DNA of 64,000 nt from Synechococcus sp. WH 7805 (GTDB lineage Bacteria; Cyanobacteriota; Cyanobacteriia; PCC-6307; Cyanobiaceae): contig NZ_CH724168.1 in assembly GCF_000153285.1 (NCBI RefSeq), positions 1-64,000 on the forward strand. Reading direction: 5' to 3'. The notes beneath the pieces were generated by a model. It was given only the letters and a program-made list of their open reading frames with translations. It had not been told where the DNA came from and did no database searches. Shown in pieces: positions 1 through 8,849 of this stretch. Position numbers and translations under genes: made by a program. How positions within the stretch are numbered: the first letter of the stretch is position 1; every line of letters starts with the position of its first letter.

Positions 1-2
1 GT

Positions 3-1085
3 TTCTGTCCTCCCCAGCTACTGGCACTTGTGATCGGCACGTTGCTGTCGTTAACGGTCTTCGGGGATGTGGAACTCCGCCGAATTGGCACGTTCACAGC
101 TGAGTTCCCCACCTTTCAGGTCCCAACGTTCTCCACGGATCAGATTCGCCTGATGGTGGTGAACGGTGCGGTTCTGGGCATGCTCGGCTGCATTGATGCG
201 TTGCTCACATCTGTTGTGGCTGACAGCCTCACCCGCACAGAGCATGACTCCAATAAAGAATTGATTGGTCAGGGTCTTGGCAATGTGATGTCGGGGCTGT
301 TTGGCGGTCTTCCCGGTGCAGGGGCAACGATGGGAACTGTTGTGAATATTCAGGCCGGTGGACGATCCGCCCTTTCAGGAATCGTGCGTGCGCTGATTCT
401 GATGCTGGTGATCCTGCTTGCGGCCCCATTGGCTTCTCGCATCCCCTTGGCCGTTCTCGCGGGCATCGCTCTCAAGGTCGGTTTCGACATCATCGACTGG
501 AGCTTTCTCAAGCGGGCGCATCATCTCTCGATCAAGGCGGCCTGCATCACCTATGGCGTGATCGCACTCACTGTTTTGGTTGATTTGATCTGGGCCGTGT
601 TCATCGGGGTGTTCGTTGCGAATGTCCTCACGATCGAGCGGATGACAGCGCTTCAGGCCAAAGGGGTGAAGACGATTACCACGACTGATGATGACGTTGA
701 ACTTCCTGAGCAGGAGCAGGCTTTGCTCGATCAGGCCTCAGGTCGACTTTTGCTCTTCCAGCTCACCGGCCCGATGATTTTTGGTGTAGCCAAGACGATC
801 AGTCGCGAACACAACGCCATCGAAGATTGCGACGCTGTGTTGTTTGACCTGAGCGAAGTCTCTCACCTGGGTGTGACGGCATCGTTGGCGCTGGAGAATG
901 CCATCAAGGAAGCCGTGGAAGTCGGCCGTTCTGTTTATCTGGTCGTGATTGCTGGATCAGCCACACGCACTCGTCTCGAGAAGCTGAAGCTTCTTGAACT
1001 TCTTCCCGAGCACCACGTGAGCGAAGATCGCGAAGAGATTCTTCGCCGAGCCGTCGGCGAGCTTCCCGTTCTTCAGGAGGTCTGA
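3..1085 (+). CDS. bicA: BicA-type SulP bicarbonate/sulfate transporter, C-terminal part
   Basis: Partial gene: the reading frame is open to the left edge, so the N-terminal membrane half lies outside the window. The remaining part has the SulP signature around VADSLTRTEHDSNKELIGQG, further membrane helices, and a cytoplasmic STAS domain in about the last 120 residues (FQLTGPMIFGVAK, VLFDLSEVSHLGVTASLALE). BicA proteins are low-affinity, high-flux sodium-dependent bicarbonate importers of the plasma membrane that feed the carbon-concentrating mechanism. The close match to known BicA rather than to generic SulP sulfate carriers favours bicarbonate; substrate is inferred from family. pyrC starts three bases after its stop, and the AGGAGG ribosome site for pyrC lies inside this gene's last codons. 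Confidence 0.9.
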   Translation, partial: FCPPQLLALVIGTLLSLTVFGDVELRRIGTFTAEFPTFQVPTFSTDQIRLMVVNGAVLGMLGCIDALLTSVVADSLTRTEHDSNKELIGQGLGNVMSGLFGGLPGAGATMGTVVNIQAGGRSALSGIVRALILMLVILLAAPLASRIPLAVLAGIALKVGFDIIDWSFLKRAHHLSIKAACITYGVIALTVLVDLIWAVFIGVFVANVLTIERMTALQAKGVKTITTTDDDVELPEQEQALLDQASGRLLLFQLTGPMIFGVAKTISREHNAIEDCDAVLFDLSEVSHLGVTASLALENAIKEAVEVGRSVYLVVIAGSATRTRLEKLKLLELLPEHHVSEDREEILRRAVGELPVLQEV

Positions 1086-1088
1086 CCA

Positions 1089-2204
1089 TTGCAGGACAGT
1101 CCCAGCCGTCTGGTGCTTCGCCGTCCTGATGACTGGCATGTGCACCTTCGGGATGGAGCCATGCTCAGAGCCGTCGTTCCTGCGACAGCCAGGGTGTTTG
1201 CCAGGGCGATTGTGATGCCCAACCTGAAACCACCCGTGACCACGGTGGATCAGGCGCGCGCTTACCGGGAGCGAATTATGGAGGCAGTTCCAGCGGATAC
1301 GAGGTTCGAGCCGCTGATGACGGCCTATCTCACTGATCACTTGGATCCTTCCGAGCTTGAGCGTGGTTTCACTGAGGGTGTGTTCACCGCAGCCAAGCTT
1401 TACCCCGCCAACGCCACAACCAATTCAGCCGCTGGCGTGAGTGATCTGTCCAAGATCAGTGAGGTTTTGGAGCGGATGGAGGCCATCGACATGCCCCTGC
1501 TCATTCACGGAGAGGTGACCGATTGTGATGTGGATGTTTTTGACCGGGAAGCCGCGTTCATCGAAACCCACCTGATCCCCCTTCGGAAGCGCTATCCAGC
1601 CCTGCGGATCGTGCTTGAACACATCACCACTCAACAGGCCGTCGATTTCATCAGCAATGCAAGCCTGGCGGGTGATTCCCGCATCGCGGCCACCATCACG
1701 CCTCACCATCTGCATCTCAACCGTAATGCGATGTTCATGGGTGGTCTGCGCAGCGACTTCTACTGCCTTCCGGTGGTGAAGAGGGAATGCCATCGACGCG
1801 CTCTAGTCAAGGCAGCCACCAGTGGTCTCCCCTGTTTCTTCCTTGGGACCGATTCAGCCCCGCATCCACGTTCAGGTAAGGAATCGGCTTGTGGATGTGC
1901 CGGCATCTTCAACGCGATGCATGCTCTCGAGAGCTACGCCACCGTTTTCGAACAGGAGGGGGCCCTGGATCGTCTCGAGGGCTTTGCCAGTGAGCATGGG
2001 CCCCGGTTCTACGGTCTTTCTCCGAACGCTGAAACCCTCACGCTCGTGAAACAGGAACAGATCGTTCCCATGCGCCTCGAATCGACGCCGTCGATCCAGC
2101 TTGGGGACGCGGGACTCGAAGCCGGTGAATGGCCGGTTCTGTTTCATGCCGGCGAAACGCTGACCTGGTCGGTGCACGTCGATGGGCAAGCGGAGACCAA
2201 CTGA
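1089..2204 (+). CDS. pyrC: dihydroorotase (class II)
   Basis: Zinc amidohydrolase that interconverts carbamoyl aspartate and dihydroorotate in the third step of pyrimidine synthesis. Visible motifs are HVHLRDG near the N-terminus (two metal His), [13 protein letters not shown] (the carboxylated bridging Lys), LLIHGEV, LEHITT, and [10 protein letters not shown] with the catalytic Asp. At 371 residues it is slightly longer than the E. coli PyrC type. The start is TTG, supported by a strong AGGAGG at 1075-1080, eight bases upstream. It follows bicA by three bases, so the two are probably cotranscribed. Confidence 0.95.
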   Translation: MQDSPSRLVLRRPDDWHVHLRDGAMLRAVVPATARVFARAIVMPNLKPPVTTVDQARAYRERIMEAVPADTRFEPLMTAYLTDHLDPSELERGFTEGVFTAAKLYPANATTNSAAGVSDLSKISEVLERMEAIDMPLLIHGEVTDCDVDVFDREAAFIETHLIPLRKRYPALRIVLEHITTQQAVDFISNASLAGDSRIAATITPHHLHLNRNAMFMGGLRSDFYCLPVVKRECHRRALVKAATSGLPCFFLGTDSAPHPRSGKESACGCAGIFNAMHALESYATVFEQEGALDRLEGFASEHGPRFYGLSPNAETLTLVKQEQIVPMRLESTPSIQLGDAGLEAGEWPVLFHAGETLTWSVHVDGQAETN

Positions 2205-2217
2205 ATAGGGTTCGTTC

Positions 2218-2436
2218 ATGCGTACACCTCATTGCAGGGGCGATTCGCAGATCCAGACTCCCGATGCAGAACAGTATTGGCATCTCTGGACGGACGATGA
2301 GGGCATCAGTCGACATCAGCTCTGCACGATCAGTGAGTTCAAGCTCGGCCGGCTCGGGCCTCGGAACTCACCACAGTTTTCCCGGGATCTGCGGAGCTGG
2401 TGGCAAAATCAATTGATGGCTTGCACCGTTTCCTGA
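2218..2436 (+). CDS. small hypothetical protein, possible remnant of a cupin-type protein
   Basis: A 72-residue frame after pyrC. The central part (EQYWHLWTDDEGISR, then CTISEF) reads like the N-terminus of small cyanobacterial cupin proteins, but nothing resembling the cupin barrel follows; the frame ends after a short unrelated tail. There is no clear ribosome site. It is either a short lineage-specific gene or the front of a decayed cupin gene. The similarity is from memory and weak. Confidence 0.3.
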   Translation: MRTPHCRGDSQIQTPDAEQYWHLWTDDEGISRHQLCTISEFKLGRLGPRNSPQFSRDLRSWWQNQLMACTVS

Positions 2437-2499
2437 ACGGTAGGAAGAGCTTCCGTTGACGTCAGGAGATGCGTGAGGATGCGCAGCGTTTTGGAAGGT

Positions 2500-5196
2500 T
2501 TAGCCCTGCCAGCGATTCAGTTGAGTGATCATCTTGGCGACAATGGCACTCCAACCTGTCTGATGACTGGCTCCAACGCCCACTCCACTGCAGCCGTGGA
2601 AGTATTCATTGAACAGGAGGAGATCACGCCAGAGAGGATCATTCTGGAACTGTTCAACAGAACCGTTGAACGCACGTCGACCGTTGGCATCGCGGCGGAA
2701 AATGCCAATCAGGCGTTTCTCCAGCTCCAATGAAATCTGCCAAAGGTTCAGTTCTCGTCCGGATCCCGTAGGAAATTCCATTCTGAAATCGTCGCCGAAG
2801 AAATGGCTGAATTTTTGAAGTGCCTCGATCAGCAGGTAGTTGATCGGCATCCAGATGGGTCCACGCCAATTGGAGTTGCCCCCGAACATGGCGACTGGAC
2901 TGTCCGCTGGGCTGTAGCTGATTGTTGCGTAGTCGTCTCCCTGCTGGTAGGAGTAGGGATTGTCTTTATACACCTTCGAGAGACTTCGAATGCCGTAAGG
3001 AGAAAGGAACTCTTGTTCGTCGAACACTCTGGTGAGAATGCGCCGCAGTCTCTCTGGAGGAACGATCGAAAACAGAACCCTGTCCCGGTTCCAGGTGCCG
3101 AGATGCGAAATCGCATCGAATGGGGCTCCGCGCTCTTTCCCCAGTTCATTGATGTAGTTGCGTACATCCAGGGCTGGAATCGAATTCACGGTTTCGGCAT
3201 CGAAGGTGGCGATTGCAAGCAGAGGGATCAGACCGCTGAGGGATCGGGTCCTTAAGTAGTCGGAGCTCCCGTCCGGTCGTTTCAAGACGTCGTAATAGAA
3301 CCCATCCTGTTCATCCCAGTTCACGAATCCTCGCCCTGAAGGACTGTTCAGGGCATAGGTCAGCCTGCTGAAATCACTGACAAATCGTTCACAAAGCCCT
3401 TTGTACTCCGCTCGATCATCAGAGAGCAGAACACAGGCCTCCAGCATGTTCAGACTGAGCATGCCCATCCACGCTGTCCCATCGGATTGTTCGATCCGAC
3501 TTCCGTCTTTCAGGGGGTAGCGACGATCGAAGATGGCGATGTTGTCGAGACCCAGAAAGCCCCCTTCAAACAGGCTGTCACCATTGCGATCCGTGCGGTT
3601 GGCCCACCAGCCGTATTCGAGCAGGAGTTCCCGCAGACTCGCTCTGAGGAAGGGGAAATCCTTCTGACCATTGCTGCGCTTCGAGATCTGAAAAATGCGC
3701 AGGGTGGCCCAGGCTCCGATCGGTGGATTGGCATCCGACAAGGCCCACTCGTAAGCGGGTGACTGACCGTTGTTGGCTGTCACGCTGGCCTGACGCAGCA
3801 TGCGGGCCTGACGTTTCGCTTCTCCGGGATCGATCTCGGCGAAGGCCACAGCGTGAACCATCAGGTCCCACTGGCAGAAATAGGGATATTCCCAACAGTC
3901 GGGCATCGAGATGATGTTGCGAGTGCGCAGGGTGCTCCAGTAAGCGTTCTCGGTATGCCATCGCTGTTCCGGTGGTCTTGGCCCGTTGGTGTCACCACGT
4001 AACCAACGGGCCACGTACCAGTTGTAAAACTTGCGGTACCAGAACAATCCGGCAGCAGCAGCGGCATGGATTGCGCGGTCGTCTTGAGACAGACCTGGAG
4101 CGATCCAACTCAGATAATCCTCCCAGTCCTGGCGTCGCTGACTGAGGATTGATTCAACTTGGGCGGACTCCATCGGGTCGGGATCTTTCGTTCCGTGATG
4201 GTCATGCCGGCAGAGGCGAAGATTGACCTGCCAGACCTCACCTGGCTCCAGATGTCGTTGGAGGTGGAATGCCGCTTTTGTTCCTTCTCCAATCGGGTTC
4301 ACGGCGTCTGTTTGCCCTTCGATCAGATACCGGTGAAAGGCATCTTTCACGAAGGGCTGGCGCAGCGGTTGGTTGTAAAGGCGCTCGGTGTTGGTTGCGT
4401 TCTCCGTGAACAGCCAAGTGCCTTGATCGCTGCAATTGAGGTTGTAAGACGACAACCCTTGCAATGCATCGCTCACCACTGCTCCGTCTGCAAGACGAAT
4501 GCGCGGACGTGCGCTGTCTTCATCGCCCCAGTCCCAAGTGTTGCGGAACCAGAGACTGGGAAGCAGATGAAGCTCCGCGGCTTCTGATCCCTGGTTGGTC
4601 ACCGTGAGACGGATCAATAGATCCTCTGGCGACACCTTCGCGTATTCGACGTTCAGATCGAAGAAGCGGTTTCCAGAGAAAATTCCGGTGTCGACCAACT
4701 CGAATTCAGTCTCATCCCGGCTGCGGCGTTGGTTCTCTTCGCGCAGCTGTTCGTAGGGAAAGCGTTCCTGCGGATAGCGGTACAGCGCCTTGGCATAGCT
4801 GCATGTGGGTGTACCCGCCAGGTGGTACATCGTGTCTTTCAGGTCTTCACCGTGATTGCCTTCGGGGTTGCCCAGGCCGAACAGGCGTTCCTTGAGCACT
4901 GGATCTTTCCCGTTCCAAAGCACGGGAGCGAAGCAGAGCAGACCGTTGGCATCGCTCAGACCGAGCAAACCATCTTCACCCCAGCGGTAGGCCCGCAAGT
5001 GGCTGTCATCAAAGGGAAAGGAGTTCCAGGCGTTCCCGTCGTCGGAATAATCCTCTCGGACAGTTCCCCACTGGCGATCACTGAGATAAGTCCCCCAGAG
5101 ATCCCAGGGCTTCAAGTTCTCATCCCGCTCCCTGGCTCGAACCAGCTCCATCGGCTCTTCGCCGAGTTGGGTGGTGGACATTACGGAGGTTGCCAT
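2500..5196 (-). CDS. GH63-family glucosidase (MGH1-like)
   Basis: An 898-residue protein of the bacterial glycoside hydrolase family 63 type. The N-terminal beta-rich part (about 1-330, ending around LRLCRHDHHGT) is followed by an (alpha/alpha)6 barrel. WDLMVHAVAF near residue 450 carries the candidate general acid Asp. GNSNWRGPIWMP and the C-terminal HQTGWSA segment are also family-like. Family members are inverting alpha-glucosidases acting on glucose-containing oligosaccharides or glucosylglycerate-like compounds; the substrate here cannot be read from sequence. There is no signal peptide, so it is cytoplasmic. The ATG at 5196 is used; a second in-frame ATG lies at 5181. It converges on pyrC and its small neighbour. 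Confidence 0.85.
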   Translation of the reverse strand: MATSVMSTTQLGEEPMELVRARERDENLKPWDLWGTYLSDRQWGTVREDYSDDGNAWNSFPFDDSHLRAYRWGEDGLLGLSDANGLLCFAPVLWNGKDPVLKERLFGLGNPEGNHGEDLKDTMYHLAGTPTCSYAKALYRYPQERFPYEQLREENQRRSRDETEFELVDTGIFSGNRFFDLNVEYAKVSPEDLLIRLTVTNQGSEAAELHLLPSLWFRNTWDWGDEDSARPRIRLADGAVVSDALQGLSSYNLNCSDQGTWLFTENATNTERLYNQPLRQPFVKDAFHRYLIEGQTDAVNPIGEGTKAAFHLQRHLEPGEVWQVNLRLCRHDHHGTKDPDPMESAQVESILSQRRQDWEDYLSWIAPGLSQDDRAIHAAAAAGLFWYRKFYNWYVARWLRGDTNGPRPPEQRWHTENAYWSTLRTRNIISMPDCWEYPYFCQWDLMVHAVAFAEIDPGEAKRQARMLRQASVTANNGQSPAYEWALSDANPPIGAWATLRIFQISKRSNGQKDFPFLRASLRELLLEYGWWANRTDRNGDSLFEGGFLGLDNIAIFDRRYPLKDGSRIEQSDGTAWMGMLSLNMLEACVLLSDDRAEYKGLCERFVSDFSRLTYALNSPSGRGFVNWDEQDGFYYDVLKRPDGSSDYLRTRSLSGLIPLLAIATFDAETVNSIPALDVRNYINELGKERGAPFDAISHLGTWNRDRVLFSIVPPERLRRILTRVFDEQEFLSPYGIRSLSKVYKDNPYSYQQGDDYATISYSPADSPVAMFGGNSNWRGPIWMPINYLLIEALQKFSHFFGDDFRMEFPTGSGRELNLWQISLELEKRLIGIFRRDANGRRAFNGSVEQFQNDPLWRDLLLFNEYFHGCSGVGVGASHQTGWSAIVAKMITQLNRWQG

Positions 5197-5280
5197 GCAG
5201 TTGGCTTATCCCTTTTCCCAGAACGTATAGAGGGACTTAGAGACTGCCCATGCAATTGCGGTCTGCTCGAAGGCGAGGGA

Positions 5281-5366
5281 TGGGGGCGGGGGGACTTGAA
5301 CCCCCACAGGCTTTTCAGCCCAAACGATTTTAAGTCGTGTGCGTCTACCGATTCCGCCACGCCCCC
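5281..5366 (-). tRNA. trnL-UAA: tRNA-Leu (anticodon UAA), no intron
   Basis: An 86-base class II tRNA. The acceptor stem GGGGGCG pairs with CGCCCCC, the anticodon loop contains TTAAA (anticodon TAA), there is a long variable arm, and the T-loop is GTTCAAGTC. No CCA is encoded. Many cyanobacteria carry a group I intron in this gene after the anticodon U; here the anticodon arm is continuous. Confidence 0.97.
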
Positions 5367-5412
5367 TGGAAACCCACCGGCTCCGTAGCGGCATCCTAGA
5401 TTCCCTGAGGAC

Positions 5413-5676
5413 ATGGAATCATCAGTGACGATCGAGACGCTTCTGAATGCCATCCCCCAGGACACCCTTCTGGTGATCGGTGCCTATGGAGTCCTCGGAG
5501 CTGCCTATCTGGTGGTTGTTCCTCTGTTTCTTTATTTCTGGATGAACCGTCGTTGGACGGTGATGGGAAAGCTGGAGCGCCTAGGGATCTACGGCCTGGT
5601 GTTTCTTTTCTTCCCAGGCTTGATCCTGTTTGCACCGTTCCTCAATCTGCGACTGAGCGGACAGGGAGACGTTTGA
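5413..5676 (+). CDS. ndhL: NAD(P)H-quinone oxidoreductase subunit L
   Basis: An 87-residue membrane protein with two hydrophobic helices (about 18-40 and 55-76) separated by [20 protein letters not shown], which matches cyanobacterial NdhL. NdhL is a small membrane subunit of thylakoid NDH-1, the ferredoxin-plastoquinone oxidoreductase of cyclic electron flow, respiration and CO2 uptake. The following DUF3007 gene starts one base after the stop and trpA is close behind, so the three probably form one transcript. Confidence 0.93.
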   Translation: MESSVTIETLLNAIPQDTLLVIGAYGVLGAAYLVVVPLFLYFWMNRRWTVMGKLERLGIYGLVFLFFPGLILFAPFLNLRLSGQGDV

Positions 5677-5677
5677 T

Positions 5678-6034
5678 TTGACGCGGGCAGGAGTTCTGAC
5701 ACTGGGTGCCGCCCTGTTTGTGGTCGGCGGGCTGGGATATGGAGCTTTCCAAGCATTGGGGCTTGAGGGATTTTCAGCCGGCATTGCAGCTGAATCCCTT
5801 TTGGTTCTTGTTGTTGTTGGTTGGACAAGCAGTTACCTCTTCCGCGTGATCACCGGACGGATGACCTACATGCAGCAAAGGCGCACTTACAGGGCTGAGT
5901 ACGACGCTCTGACGGATCAGCAGTTGCAAGCTCGTTTCGATGCCATGACTCCAGAAGAACAGCAAGCATTACTGGCCTCAGTCACCAGCGACACGCCTCC
6001 TCAATCCCAGGACAAGGATTCAATCGAACCCTAG
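5678..6034 (+). CDS. DUF3007 family membrane protein
   Basis: A 118-residue protein with two predicted membrane helices in the first 60 residues and a charged C-terminal half containing [17 protein letters not shown], characteristic of the cyanobacterial and plastid DUF3007 family of unknown function. The start is TTG, one base after the ndhL stop, with a GGGAGA purine run just upstream. The persistent pairing with ndhL suggests a role at the thylakoid NDH-1 complex, but that is inference from context. Confidence 0.85.
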   Translation: MTRAGVLTLGAALFVVGGLGYGAFQALGLEGFSAGIAAESLLVLVVVGWTSSYLFRVITGRMTYMQQRRTYRAEYDALTDQQLQARFDAMTPEEQQALLASVTSDTPPQSQDKDSIEP

Positions 6035-6065
6035 GCTCGCATCCGTCACGTTGTCAGATTCTGCA

Positions 6066-6869
6066 ATGCAGCCCTCGTCACGAATCGCTGAGGTCTTTGC
6101 AAACACCACCCGTGAGCATCGCCTCGCATTGATGCCTTTCATCGTGGCTGGGGATCCGAATCTGGAAACGACGGCTGAGATCCTTCTCAGCTTGCAGTCC
6201 AATGGTGCTGATGTGGTGGAACTGGGACTTCCCTACAGCGACCCTTTGGCTGATGGACCTGTGATTCAAGCTGCTGCCTACCGCGCACTGTCTCAGAACA
6301 CCACGGCATCCAAAGTGCTCAGCATGCTGCGTGGGTTAAAAGATCGTCTGACGATGCCAGTGGTGCTGTTTACCTACAGCAATCCCCTTCTGAATCGTGG
6401 TGCTGAACAATTCTTTGCGGAGGCCGCAGACGCAGGCGTCTCAGGACTTGTGGTGCCTGATCTTCCCCTCGAGGAAGCAGAACGTTTGTCTCCCCTTGCT
6501 GCTCAACAAGGCCTGGATCTGGTTCTGCTTGTGGCACCGACCACTCCAGAAGATCGCAGGCGCAGAATTGCCACATCGAGCCGAGGATTCACCTATCTCG
6601 TCAGTGTCACAGGCGTGACGGGTGAACGTGCATCGCTTCAGGAACGTGTGGCGGAGTTGGTGCTTTCTCTCAAAGAATGCGATGCAGGTCCTGTTGCGGT
6701 TGGGTTTGGAATCTCAGGGGCTGATCAGGTTCGTCAGGTGCGTGAGTGGGGCGCTGACGGAGCCATCATCGGCAGTGCCCTCGTCAAAAGAATCGCCGCT
6801 GCACAACCTGGTTGTGCAGCGGCGAATGCTGGTGAGTTTTGCCGAGAACTTAGACAGGCTGCGGGCTGA
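6066..6869 (+). CDS. trpA: tryptophan synthase alpha chain
   Basis: A TIM-barrel enzyme that cleaves indole-3-glycerol phosphate to indole and glyceraldehyde 3-phosphate. The catalytic Glu ([11 protein letters not shown], residue 52) and Asp (PLADGP, residue 63) are present, as are the phosphate-binding GFGIS and [10 protein letters not shown] segments. ATG 6066 fits the family N-terminus ([11 protein letters not shown]); a TTG at 6051 could add five residues. The last 30 codons contain a perfect 16-base inverted repeat that reads as a terminator for the convergent cyAbrB gene. Confidence 0.95.
   Translation: MQPSSRIAEVFANTTREHRLALMPFIVAGDPNLETTAEILLSLQSNGADVVELGLPYSDPLADGPVIQAAAYRALSQNTTASKVLSMLRGLKDRLTMPVVLFTYSNPLLNRGAEQFFAEAADAGVSGLVVPDLPLEEAERLSPLAAQQGLDLVLLVAPTTPEDRRRRIATSSRGFTYLVSVTGVTGERASLQERVAELVLSLKECDAGPVAVGFGISGADQVRQVREWGADGAIIGSALVKRIAAAQPGCAAANAGEFCRELRQAAG
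6786..6825 (-). terminator. intrinsic terminator of cyAbrB, embedded in trpA coding sequence
   Basis: A perfect 16-base inverted repeat (6793-6808 with 6810-6825), GC-rich, followed on the minus strand by TTCTTTTG. It lies 48 bases past the cyAbrB stop and within the codons for [11 protein letters not shown] of trpA. On the plus strand no T-run follows, so it is oriented for the minus-strand gene. Confidence 0.75.
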
Positions 6870-6872
6870 AGA

Positions 6873-7244
6873 TCACTCTTCGTCTTCGTCAGTGCCACCC
6901 ACGGGAACGAGACGAATTTGCTTGCGACCAAGCTTGATCTCGAATTCATCGCCAGGCTTGAGATCGAGCATGGCCGTATAGGCTTTACCGATCAAGAGAT
7001 TGCCATTGCCTTGAACAGTGGCGACATAGGAAAGTTTGCGGCCTCCCTTGCCGATTCCTCCAACTCCGGCGGTACCAAGATTGACACCCTTGGCTTCGAG
7101 TAGTGCTTCGTAGAAGGCTGTGAAGTTGAGGCGCTCTCCACCGTCCTTTTTGTTGGACACATAACCGCAGGCGCGGACGAGATCAGACTTGCTGACATCA
7201 CCCAGCTCCTTCACTTTGTTCAGTAGGTCAGCGCCTGTAAGCAT
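6873..7244 (-). CDS. cyAbrB-type transcriptional regulator
   Basis: A protein of about 123 residues of the cyanobacterial AbrB-like family. The N-terminal part (MLTGADLLNKVKELG, then KSDLVRACGY) is the family-specific region, and the C-terminal half is an AbrB swapped-hairpin DNA-binding domain (LDLKPGDEFEIKLGRKQIRL). cyAbrB proteins are global regulators of carbon/nitrogen balance and of redox-responsive genes in cyanobacteria. The MLTG start is chosen because the family begins this way; a start at 7259 is also open. The tail is acidic (GGTDEDEE). The gene is convergent with trpA with a three-base gap and uses a terminator inside trpA. Confidence 0.9.
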   Translation of the reverse strand: MLTGADLLNKVKELGDVSKSDLVRACGYVSNKKDGGERLNFTAFYEALLEAKGVNLGTAGVGGIGKGGRKLSYVATVQGNGNLLIGKAYTAMLDLKPGDEFEIKLGRKQIRLVPVGGTDEDEE

Positions 7245-7338
7245 GGTTGTTGAAAACATCTACTCACTGAACATAGCGCTTGATGTGCAGCATGTGCCAT
7301 CCTTTGCCTCAGTTTTGTACCAACAGGGCAAGCAACCT

Positions 7339-7608
7339 ATGGCTCGATTCGTTCTCTGGGGGCTGTACTGCGAAGATGCACTTGAGAAAAGAGTGCCGTT
7401 TCGTGATGAGCATCTAGCTCGTCTTCAACGTCTTAAGGACGACGGCACCTTGATCACTCTGGGGCCTACCGAGGGAAGCACTCATGTTTTCGGAGTGTTT
7501 GAATCGGAGAGTGAATCGTCGGTACGCGCACTGCTCGAAGCGGATGTCTATTGGCGGGAGGGTATCTGGACGCGCCTTGATATCTATTCCTGGATCCAAG
7601 CGTTCTGA
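7339..7608 (+). CDS. YciI-like protein
   Basis: An 89-residue ferredoxin-like-fold protein of the YciI family: MARFVLWGLYCEDALEKRVP, then RDEHLARLQRLKDDGTLITLGP with the conserved His, and an aromatic C-terminus. YciI domains are small, often dimeric proteins with a conserved His-Asp pair; their function is unclear. The ATG at 7339 is preferred to earlier in-frame starts because the domain begins there. Its last 25 bases overlap the 3' end of the opposite-strand cytochrome c gene. Confidence 0.85.
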   Translation: MARFVLWGLYCEDALEKRVPFRDEHLARLQRLKDDGTLITLGPTEGSTHVFGVFESESESSVRALLEADVYWREGIWTRLDIYSWIQAF

Positions 7609-7925
7609 GCTTGAAGCCAGACCCAATCGCCCACAACGTTGTCATTGCCCTCGCCGAGGACATGGCCATAACCACTCATTTGGCCGATTCCCTCTCGGGC
7701 AATGGCTGCGATCGCTTCTGGATTGTCCAAGCCTCGTTTGGATAGATCCTTCAATTTCAGTGAACGGCCGCGGCGGATGATGTTTCCACCGTTGGGGTGA
7801 CACCCGGCGCAATGAAGATCAAACAGTTGCTCCCCGTCCGGTGCCAGGGCGTCCACGCTCTGAACCGGAACGATGGCAAGGATGAGGGCGATCAACAGCG
7901 CAGCAAAAACCAACAGTGATCGCAT
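7584..7925 (-). CDS. cytochrome c6-like class I c-type cytochrome
   Basis: A secreted monohaem cytochrome of about 113 residues. A hydrophobic signal sequence is followed by the haem site CAGCH (about residues 39-43). The text after it (HPNGGNIIRRGRSLKLKDL) and the distal IGQMSGYG, with a candidate axial Met, resemble the c6B/c6C-like low-potential group rather than the classical electron donor PetJ found elsewhere in this window. Probably in the thylakoid lumen or periplasm; redox partner unknown. The tails of this gene and the YciI-like gene overlap by 25 bases. Confidence 0.85.
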   Translation of the reverse strand: MRSLLVFAALLIALILAIVPVQSVDALAPDGEQLFDLHCAGCHPNGGNIIRRGRSLKLKDLSKRGLDNPEAIAAIAREGIGQMSGYGHVLGEGNDNVVGDWVWLQAQNAWIQE

Positions 7926-7948
7926 CACCAAGACTCCGTTCTGATTGA

Positions 7949-8194
7949 TCAGTCTGCCTTTGGGGCTGTTTCATTTGTCTGATTGGAGCGCTGGTAGCGC
8001 AGCACGAGATCCTCAGGGGAGCGATAGCTCTGTGGAAGTGACCGATGCAGTCTTTGGAGATAGTCCCAGCAGATGGTTCGCTGAATGGCCGGCATTGATC
8101 GTCCTTCTGAGACAAGGCGACGCAGAGCCTGGCAGTAGCTCGAAAACCCTGCTTCCAGATCACCGATGGTCAGAGTGCGGCTCGAGGCTGTCAT
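7949..8194 (-). CDS. conserved hypothetical protein
   Basis: An 81-residue mostly helical protein with a core LEAGFSSYCQALRRLVSEG and TICWDYLQRLHRSLP. No signal peptide or membrane segment is visible and I recognise no named domain. The spacing to the downstream cytochrome gene (about 23 bases, same strand) suggests cotranscription. Confidence 0.6.
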   Translation of the reverse strand: MTASSRTLTIGDLEAGFSSYCQALRRLVSEGRSMPAIQRTICWDYLQRLHRSLPQSYRSPEDLVLRYQRSNQTNETAPKAD

Positions 8195-8279
8195 GAGTGA
8201 ATCTGTCAGGCTCCCCTGACTTTCGTGGTGCCCCCTGCTTGCCGTCTGTTGCCAGGATCACGAGATCGCTCCAGTTCGG

Positions 8280-8849
8280 ATGGCAGAAGAGGATCTCCAG
8301 CAATTTCTGCAGAAGGTCAAAGCGTTGAATGCACTCGTTGAGTGTCTTGAACATGACCCGACACGTTGGAGGCAGTTTGCCGCTTGCTCAGATCACAACG
8401 CCGTTGTGTCTCTTGCGGCTTCATGGGGATTTGAGATTGGACGTCGCTGGGGAGAACGTTCCGTTGACGCTCGCTCTGCATCGACGAACACCTCGCAGCT
8501 TCTAGCTGATGTGGATTGTTCGCCTGGTGAGGAGCAGGAAGATGTTCTCTGTTCTGGCGTTGGGTGGAGGCTGGTGAAGATCTGCTCGAATGCCGCCAGC
8601 AGTCCTCCAGGCTTCTGGTATCAGCAGAAAGAAAATGAATGGTTGACCCTTCTCAGGGGAAGCGCCCTGCTCAGGTTGGGTGATCCTGACCAGTGGGTTG
8701 ATCTCAGTGTTGGTGATCAGCTGTTGTTGCCGGCTGGTCGTCGGCATCGGGTCGAGAGGACTGATCCTTATCCAGGTACGACCTGGTTGGCTCTGTACTG
8801 GAGTGGTGATGACGGGAGGATCCATGCGCCGGTTGGATCGAACGCTTGA
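8280..8849 (+). CDS. Nif11-domain/cupin-domain fusion protein
   Basis: A 189-residue protein in two parts. Residues 1-60 (DLQQFLQKVKALNALVECLE, then AVVSLAASWGFEI) match the Nif11 domain, the leader-like helical domain of cyanobacterial peptide precursors. Residues about 105-175 are a small cupin barrel (GFWYQQKENEWLTLLRGSA, VGDQLLLPAGRRHRVERT). There is no cleavable Gly-Gly core peptide, so this is a Nif11 domain used as a protein module rather than a lantipeptide precursor. The last 146 bases overlap the 3' end of the opposite-strand psiE gene. Confidence 0.8.
   Translation: MAEEDLQQFLQKVKALNALVECLEHDPTRWRQFAACSDHNAVVSLAASWGFEIGRRWGERSVDARSASTNTSQLLADVDCSPGEEQEDVLCSGVGWRLVKICSNAASSPPGFWYQQKENEWLTLLRGSALLRLGDPDQWVDLSVGDQLLLPAGRRHRVERTDPYPGTTWLALYWSGDDGRIHAPVGSNA

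Noticed and set aside
2425-2470. Short hairpins (ACCGTT/AACGGT and GGAAG/CTTCC) near the end of the GH63 gene
   Set aside because: Short stems and no T-run on either strand, so not convincing as terminators.
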